From JAQGHR01 sp031411935 (GTDB lineage: Bacteria > Planctomycetota > Planctomycetia > Isosphaerales > Isosphaeraceae), in the NCBI GenBank assembly GCA_031411935.1, contig JANOBY010000620.1, positions 1 through 10,154 on the forward strand: a stretch of 10,154 nucleotides of DNA, given 5' to 3'. Every line of letters starts with the position of its first letter. Within the stretch, counting starts at the first letter, position 1. The notes under the pieces were generated by a model. The model was given only the letters and a program-made list of their open reading frames with translations, made no database searches and was not told the DNA's origin. Position numbers and translations under genes: made by a program. Of this stretch, positions 6,873 to 10,154 are shown piece by piece.

Positions 6873-7250
6873 ATGGAGCTTCCCGACATGGACATCCTCA
6901 CGGCCGAGCAGCTCACCCGGAAGAAGTGCGTGCCCTGCGAGGGGGGAGTCCCCCGGCTCTCGCCCGAGGAAGCCGACGGCTTCTTGCAAAACGTGAACGG
7001 CTGGACGCTCACCCCCGACGGTCAGCGCATCCGCAAGGAGTGGCGCGTGAAGAATTTCCTGGCCGGGATGGAGTTTTTCCAGAATGTGGCCGAGGTCGCC
7101 GAGGCCGAGGGGCATCACCCCGACCTGCACCTCGTGGGCTATCGCAACGTGGCCATCGAGATCTGGACCCACGCCATCGGGGGCCTCTCCGAGAACGACT
7201 TCATCCTGGCCGCCAAGATCGACACGATTCCGGTCGCGGCGAAGCCCTGA
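6873..7250 (+). CDS. Pterin-4a-carbinolamine dehydratase (PCD/DCoH family)
   Basis: This enzyme dehydrates 4a-hydroxytetrahydrobiopterin, the by-product of aromatic amino acid hydroxylases, and so recycles the pterin cofactor. From the ATG at 6873 it is 125 residues; a second ATG at 6888 gives 120, and I cannot choose firmly between them. The frame is open back to 6804, but that start would overlap the end of panB and adds non-conserved residues. The active-site signature is complete: EAEGHHPDLHLVGY, then nine residues to H, then GGLSENDF with its Asp. This agrees with the family pattern E-x3-H-H-P-x(5,6)-Y-x9-H-x8-D. The N-terminus has the CVPCEGG variant, with two cysteines, found in one bacterial branch of the family. 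It starts 31 bp after panB on the same strand. No aromatic hydroxylase is nearby, so its partner is unknown. Confidence 0.94.
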   Translation: MELPDMDILTAEQLTRKKCVPCEGGVPRLSPEEADGFLQNVNGWTLTPDGQRIRKEWRVKNFLAGMEFFQNVAEVAEAEGHHPDLHLVGYRNVAIEIWTHAIGGLSENDFILAAKIDTIPVAAKP

Positions 7251-7357
7251 ACTTCGCTCGGGAGATCCCCGGAACGCGGGGCAAGGCATGTCGATTGCAT
7301 CCTGAGACGGAGGTCCGCCGGAGTGGATTCCGGCCCAACCTCTCGGGACTTCCGCCC

Positions 7358-7876
7358 ATGCGTATCGTTCAATGGCCCGTCGTTCTGCTCATCCTTGCAG
7401 CCTCGCCCGTGCCTGGCCGGGCCCAGCCGCAGGTCCCGTCTCAGAGGCCCGCCCCGCCGAATCGGCCCGACGATCGCTCGGATCGCCGGGTCGCGCGGCT
7501 CATGGATCGCCTGCGGGAGGAGATGTGGAGCTATCGTCAAGAACTGGAGTTCTTCCGACAGGCCCCCGAGTATCAGCAGCTCGTCGATCTCCGATATCAG
7601 CTACGCAATGAGGCCGTGGACCTGGCCGAGGCCCGGGAAATTGATCCCCAGGTCCAGAAACGCGTCCGCGCGATGGTCGAGACGGCCCGTAACCTCTATG
7701 TGCTCACGGGACACCTCGAGGACCGGACCGACCTCGGGCAGAAGGAGGAGGTGCGTCGTCTCGCTGACAAACTTCGCGAGCGCACCGTCGAGATCCGCAT
7801 CCTGATCGGTCGCCTGCAAGAGATCCAACGCATGGACTTCGACGACCGGCCCGGCCCTCGCGGCGACCGGAGATAA
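7358..7876 (+). CDS. Secreted coiled-coil protein of unknown function
   Basis: I do not recognise this 172-residue protein. The first 22 residues form a Sec signal peptide: basic start (R2), hydrophobic core VVLLILAA and a probable cleavage site after GRA (residue 22). A Pro/Gln/Arg/Asp-rich linker follows to about residue 45. From there to about 160 the sequence is highly charged and almost free of helix breakers, with spaced Leu/Val/Ile residues (LMDRLREEMWSYRQELEFF, then LVDLRYQLRNEAVDLAE, then VRRLADKLRERTVEIRILI). This predicts long amphipathic helices or a coiled coil, probably periplasmic. There are no cysteines and no lipobox. The 107-bp gap upstream has a 6-bp hairpin (7317-7334) and no clear promoter. 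The start is the ATG at 7358, just before the signal peptide; the frame is open further upstream, but that part runs inside the pterin dehydratase gene. Confidence 0.75.
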   Translation: MRIVQWPVVLLILAASPVPGRAQPQVPSQRPAPPNRPDDRSDRRVARLMDRLREEMWSYRQELEFFRQAPEYQQLVDLRYQLRNEAVDLAEAREIDPQVQKRVRAMVETARNLYVLTGHLEDRTDLGQKEEVRRLADKLRERTVEIRILIGRLQEIQRMDFDDRPGPRGDRR

Positions 7877-7911
7877 CCGATCCCAGGCCGACGAGGTTTC
7901 AGGCCCGGAAT

Positions 7912-7961
7912 GGTCGCAGGCCTGTGGCACCCCTTCGTTGGAGGGCCTCAAGCCTGCGACC
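7912..7961. terminator. Hairpin between convergent genes, possible bidirectional terminator
   Basis: GGTCGCAGGC (7912-7921) and its exact complement GCCTGCGACC (7952-7961) form a 10-bp perfect stem. The 30-nt interior can pair further, with interruptions, around a TTCG-containing tip. It begins 36 bp after the coiled-coil gene's stop and ends 87 bp before the end of the convergent oxidoreductase gene. That position suits a bidirectional terminator. Neither side has a good T tract, so termination efficiency is doubtful. Confidence 0.45.
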
Positions 7962-8047
7962 CTCGATTTCCCGAAGATAAGGACGCGACGGATCTTCAGC
8001 GAATCTGGAAGACCGAAATCGGCCAGGAGCTAGCGTCGCATCGAAGT

Positions 8048-9430
8048 TCAGCCCTGGGCGATCTCGAACCCCTTGCGAGGCTCCCGGCCGACCATGCCCT
8101 GGGCCTGCGAGTCGTCCACGATGCTCTCGTTTTCGGGGTTCCATCGGATCTCTCGCCCCAGCCGGGCCGCGATCCCGGCGAGGTGGCAGACGGTCAACGC
8201 GCGGTGGTGGCTGAACACGTCGGAGATCGGCTCGTACTTGCCGGCCACGGCCTCGAAGAAGTTCCTCGTGTGATTCACGAGGGGATGGTTCTTGTAGACC
8301 TTCTCCAGGGCCCCGTCGGGCAGGGGACGGGTCCTCATCTCGTCAACGGCCTTGCCGCTGAGCTGCCCTCGGCTCACGAAGAGCCAGCCCTCGGTCCCCT
8401 CGAAGCGGATCCCGTTGGGGGCGTCGTGGCGGATGTCGATCTCCTGGCCGTCGGCGTAAGTGGCCACGATCTGGAACTCGGTGGCGGTGTTGTAGCGCGA
8501 CGTGTCGGTCGGCTGGCCGTCCTTGAAGGGGACGGGATGCTTCACGAATCGGGGGTTGACCGAGGTCGGGCCTGTCTCGGTTTTGTCCATGGCCCAGGCG
8601 GCGATGTCCACGTGGTGCGCGCCCCAGTCGGTGAGCTTCCCTCCCGAGTATTCGTACCACCATCGGAACTCGTAGTGGGACCTCGACCAGCTCTGCGTCT
8701 CGCCGTTGTCGCCCGCAAGGTAGCGGTAGGGGGCCTCGGCCACGGGGCCCTGCCAGAGGTTCCAGTCGAGCTCCTTCGGGGGCTCGACGATCGGAAGCTC
8801 GGGGCTGGTGGTGGCCCCGCCGATCCCGCAAATCGCCTTCTTGAGGGTCCCGATGCGACCGTCGCGGATCAGGGCGATCGCGGTGAGGAATTCCCGGTCG
8901 CTGCGCTGCTGGGTGCCGATCTGGACGATCCGCCCGGTGTCCTTGCACACGCGGGACATCTTCCGCCCTTCCTCGATCGTGAGGGTCATGGGCTTCTCGC
9001 AATACACATCCTTGCCGGCGAGCATGGCCTCGATCGCGATCTTGGCGTGCCAGTGGTCGGGGGTCGAGATGTGGACGATGGCGATGTCGTCGCGATCGAG
9101 GACCTTGCGGTAATCGGCCGCCTGGAGGGGTTCGTGGCCCGTCCACTCCTTCACGAGGGAGGCGGCCCGTCCCAGCCTCGCGGAGTCGGCGTCGCAGACC
9201 GCGGCATAATCGCCGAACGGGCGGAAGCTCGGGGCGGCCCCGTGAGGCCCGTTGATCCCGGTCGCCTTCTGGCACCAGCGGCTCCCCGTGCCGATCGCGG
9301 CGACCTTCGGGCGATCGTTGCCGCTGCGGAAGCCCAGGGCTCGCGCACTTCGGCGCGCGAGCACGGAGGCCCCGGCCCATGCCAGCCAGGTCCTGAACAC
9401 CTGGCGACGATTCACGGTGCTTCCGGTCAT
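8048..9430 (-). CDS. Gfo/Idh/MocA-family oxidoreductase with twin-arginine-like leader
   Basis: This 460-residue NAD(P)-dependent oxidoreductase belongs to the glucose-fructose oxidoreductase/inositol dehydrogenase/MocA family, which generally acts on sugars and sugar acids. The N-terminus NRRQVFRTWLAWAGAS (7-22) is a twin-arginine-like leader, so the folded enzyme is probably exported with its cofactor. The Rossmann domain follows, with VAAIGTGSRW (43-52), CDAD near 79-82, STPDHWH (122-128) and the catalytic-type EKP (145-147). The C-terminal sheet domain carries GGKLTDWGAHHVDIA near residue 270, which holds the second active-site His. Length and motifs are typical of the large planctomycete expansion of this family, whose substrates are mostly unknown. 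The start at 9430 is supported by the leader, but no Shine-Dalgarno sequence is visible. It is transcribed divergently from the DUF1501 gene and convergently to the coiled-coil gene. Confidence 0.93.
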   Translation of the reverse strand: MTGSTVNRRQVFRTWLAWAGASVLARRSARALGFRSGNDRPKVAAIGTGSRWCQKATGINGPHGAAPSFRPFGDYAAVCDADSARLGRAASLVKEWTGHEPLQAADYRKVLDRDDIAIVHISTPDHWHAKIAIEAMLAGKDVYCEKPMTLTIEEGRKMSRVCKDTGRIVQIGTQQRSDREFLTAIALIRDGRIGTLKKAICGIGGATTSPELPIVEPPKELDWNLWQGPVAEAPYRYLAGDNGETQSWSRSHYEFRWWYEYSGGKLTDWGAHHVDIAAWAMDKTETGPTSVNPRFVKHPVPFKDGQPTDTSRYNTATEFQIVATYADGQEIDIRHDAPNGIRFEGTEGWLFVSRGQLSGKAVDEMRTRPLPDGALEKVYKNHPLVNHTRNFFEAVAGKYEPISDVFSHHRALTVCHLAGIAARLGREIRWNPENESIVDDSQAQGMVGREPRKGFEIAQG

Positions 9431-9475
9431 GGAGGTAGTCCGCTCGATGTCTTTGGAGGGTGAGCCAATCCATGG

Positions 9476-9504
9476 ACGTTACCCCGCCGTGCCGCTCGCT
9501 TCAA
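9476..9504 (-). promoter_or_regulatory. Possible promoter of the Gfo/Idh/MocA gene
   Basis: Read on the minus strand, TTGAAG (9499-9504), a 17-nt spacer and TAACGT (9476-9481) form a weak sigma-70-type promoter. Transcription would start near 9469, leaving about 39 nt before the ATG. Three of six -10 positions match consensus, so this is tentative. Confidence 0.28.
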
Positions 9505-9517
9505 CACGTGACCCGTC

Positions 9518-9539
9518 GCACCAGCGTGCTTGGTGCTTG
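9518..9539. repeat. Small inverted and direct repeat upstream of the Gfo/Idh/MocA gene
   Basis: GCACCA (9518-9523) and TGGTGC (9531-9536) form a perfect 6-bp inverted repeat around a 7-nt centre. It overlaps a tandem direct repeat of GTGCTTG (9526-9532 and 9533-9539). It lies just upstream of the putative -35 box of the minus-strand gene, where an activator or repressor site would be expected. No regulator is known. The repeats are short enough to be chance. Confidence 0.25.
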
Positions 9540-9650
9540 AACGAGGGCTCTGCAGGAGGACCGCGTTCGGGATCGGTACCGGGTGCAATCAGCCAAGCCA
9601 TCCCCACTCGAAGATGCGATTCCCCCCGCGCCGGAAGTTCGCCCGATCCG

Positions 9651-9679
9651 TTGACACCGGGGGTTCAGCGTGCCACGAT
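9651..9679 (+). promoter_or_regulatory. Probable promoter of the DUF1501 gene
   Basis: A perfect TTGACA -35 box (9651-9656) is followed after exactly 17 nt by CACGAT (9674-9679), which keeps the A at position 2 and the final AT of TATAAT. Transcription would start near 9686, about 15 nt before the ATG and right at the GGAGG ribosome site, so the leader is very short. Confidence 0.45.
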
Positions 9680-9685
9680 CCCTTC

Positions 9686-9690
9686 GGAGG
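9686..9690 (+). promoter_or_regulatory. Shine-Dalgarno GGAGG for the DUF1501 gene
   Basis: GGAGG lies 10 nt before the ATG at 9701. The spacing is slightly long, but it is the best ribosome site in the window and supports that start. Confidence 0.5.
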
Positions 9691-9700
9691 CGCCCTCGTC

Positions 9701-10154
9701 ATGCCTGACTCACGCCGATCGCGGAATCCGACGCGTCGAGCCTTCCTGATCGCCGGCGGGATCGGGGCGGCCGGGCTGGCTCATGCCGGTGGTTCGCCAG
9801 CGGCTCCCGGCAAGGCCCGCTCGACGATCCTGATCTGGCTCTCGGGCGGGGCGTCGCACATCGACACCTGGGACATGAAGCCCGATGCCCCGGCCGAATA
9901 CCGGGGACAGTTCCGGCCGAAACCGACCTCCGCCCCCGGCATCCAACTTTGCGAACACCTGCCGATGTTGGCGAAACAGGCCCACCACCTGGCCATCGTC
10001 CGCTCGCTCGGCGATCATCGTCGCGGCACCGGCGACCACCACGCCGGCTACTACTACAACCTCACAGGCCACGCTCCCGACCGCACCTTCCACCAGCTGC
10101 TCAACGCCCGCACGCCGTACCCCACCGACTGGCCCTCGATGGCGTCCGTGGTCG
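9701..10154 (+). CDS. DUF1501 family protein with twin-arginine leader, N-terminal part (runs off window)
   Basis: The first 151 residues of a DUF1501 protein are visible; the frame is still open at the right edge. DUF1501 proteins are exported, related to the alkaline phosphatase/sulfatase fold, and abundant in Planctomycetes. Their biochemical role is unsettled. The N-terminus has a Tat-like leader, TRRAFLIAGGIGAAGLAHAGG (from residue 11). After it come STILIWLSGGASHIDTWDMKP (41-61, the family's opening metal-site-like motif with D55 and D58), AEYRGQF, LCEHLPMLAKQAHHLAIVRSL and the GDHHAGYYYNLTGH segment. These are the characteristic first blocks of the family. A TTGACA promoter and GGAGG precede the ATG. 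In planctomycetes such genes often sit beside DUF1549/DUF1553 cytochrome-like genes; that partner, if present, would lie to the right of the window. Confidence 0.92.
   Translation, partial: MPDSRRSRNPTRRAFLIAGGIGAAGLAHAGGSPAAPGKARSTILIWLSGGASHIDTWDMKPDAPAEYRGQFRPKPTSAPGIQLCEHLPMLAKQAHHLAIVRSLGDHRRGTGDHHAGYYYNLTGHAPDRTFHQLLNARTPYPTDWPSMASVV

Noticed and set aside
7267..7281. Small hairpin after the pterin dehydratase (CCCCG stem, 5-nt loop)
   Set aside because: Only a 5-bp stem with no T tract; such stems are expected by chance at this GC content.
7910..9463. 517-codon plus-strand frame across the Gfo/Idh/MocA gene
   Set aside because: Val/Gly/Leu/Asp-rich shadow of a well-supported minus-strand gene that has a Tat leader, Rossmann motif and EKP motif.
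9252..9749. 165-codon plus-strand frame spanning the divergent intergenic region
   Set aside because: It begins inside the oxidoreductase gene, ends inside the DUF1501 gene in another frame, and has no domain or ribosome site.

Overview
This GC-rich window carries dense, mostly + strand genes. It looks like chromosome from a planctomycete, plausibly the Isosphaeraceae. The assignment rests on three things: a DUF1501 protein and a Gfo/Idh/MocA oxidoreductase that both start with twin-arginine-like leaders, which is a hallmark gene mix of Planctomycetes; the high GC at third codon positions; and the general scarcity of Shine-Dalgarno sequences. The family-level placement is inference. I see no rRNA, tRNA, CRISPR array, insertion sequence, integrase or phage gene.

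Layout. (1) Positions 2-472 hold the C-terminal half of an aldo/keto reductase. (2) Positions 511-3305 hold a CrtI/CrtN/CrtP-type carotenoid desaturase or oxidase, joined by a 4-bp ATGA overlap to a CrtQ-like membrane glycosyltransferase of family GT2. (3) A small membrane protein of unknown function lies on the minus strand (3169-3693). Its 3' end overlaps the end of the glycosyltransferase gene tail to tail. It has its own Shine-Dalgarno sequence and a TTGACA promoter box. (4) Positions 3773-7250 form a second + strand run: a PlsC-type acyltransferase, an ArnT/PMT-like GT-C glycosyltransferase (again a 4-bp overlap), panB (ketopantoate hydroxymethyltransferase) and a pterin-4a-carbinolamine dehydratase. 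(5) Positions 7358-7876 encode a small secreted coiled-coil protein. A hairpin at 7912-7961 then separates it from a convergent Gfo/Idh/MocA gene on the minus strand (8048-9430). (6) A divergent intergenic region of about 270 bp precedes a DUF1501 gene that runs off the right end (9701-10154).

How they may work together. Desaturase/oxidase, GT2 and acyltransferase together match the logic of the staphyloxanthin-type pathway: oxidise the end of a C30 carotenoid, glycosylate it, then acylate the sugar. Here the acyltransferase is a PlsC-fold enzyme, not a CrtO homologue. The condensing enzymes (squalene or phytoene synthase) and the first desaturase are not in the window, so the pathway is inferred and incomplete. 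panB and the pterin dehydratase are housekeeping genes that appear simply to share the transcript.

I do not see a clear new defence, mobile or RNA system. The most interesting items are the carotenoid-tailoring cassette with its variant acyltransferase motif, the antisense-nested membrane protein, and the secreted coiled-coil orphan.
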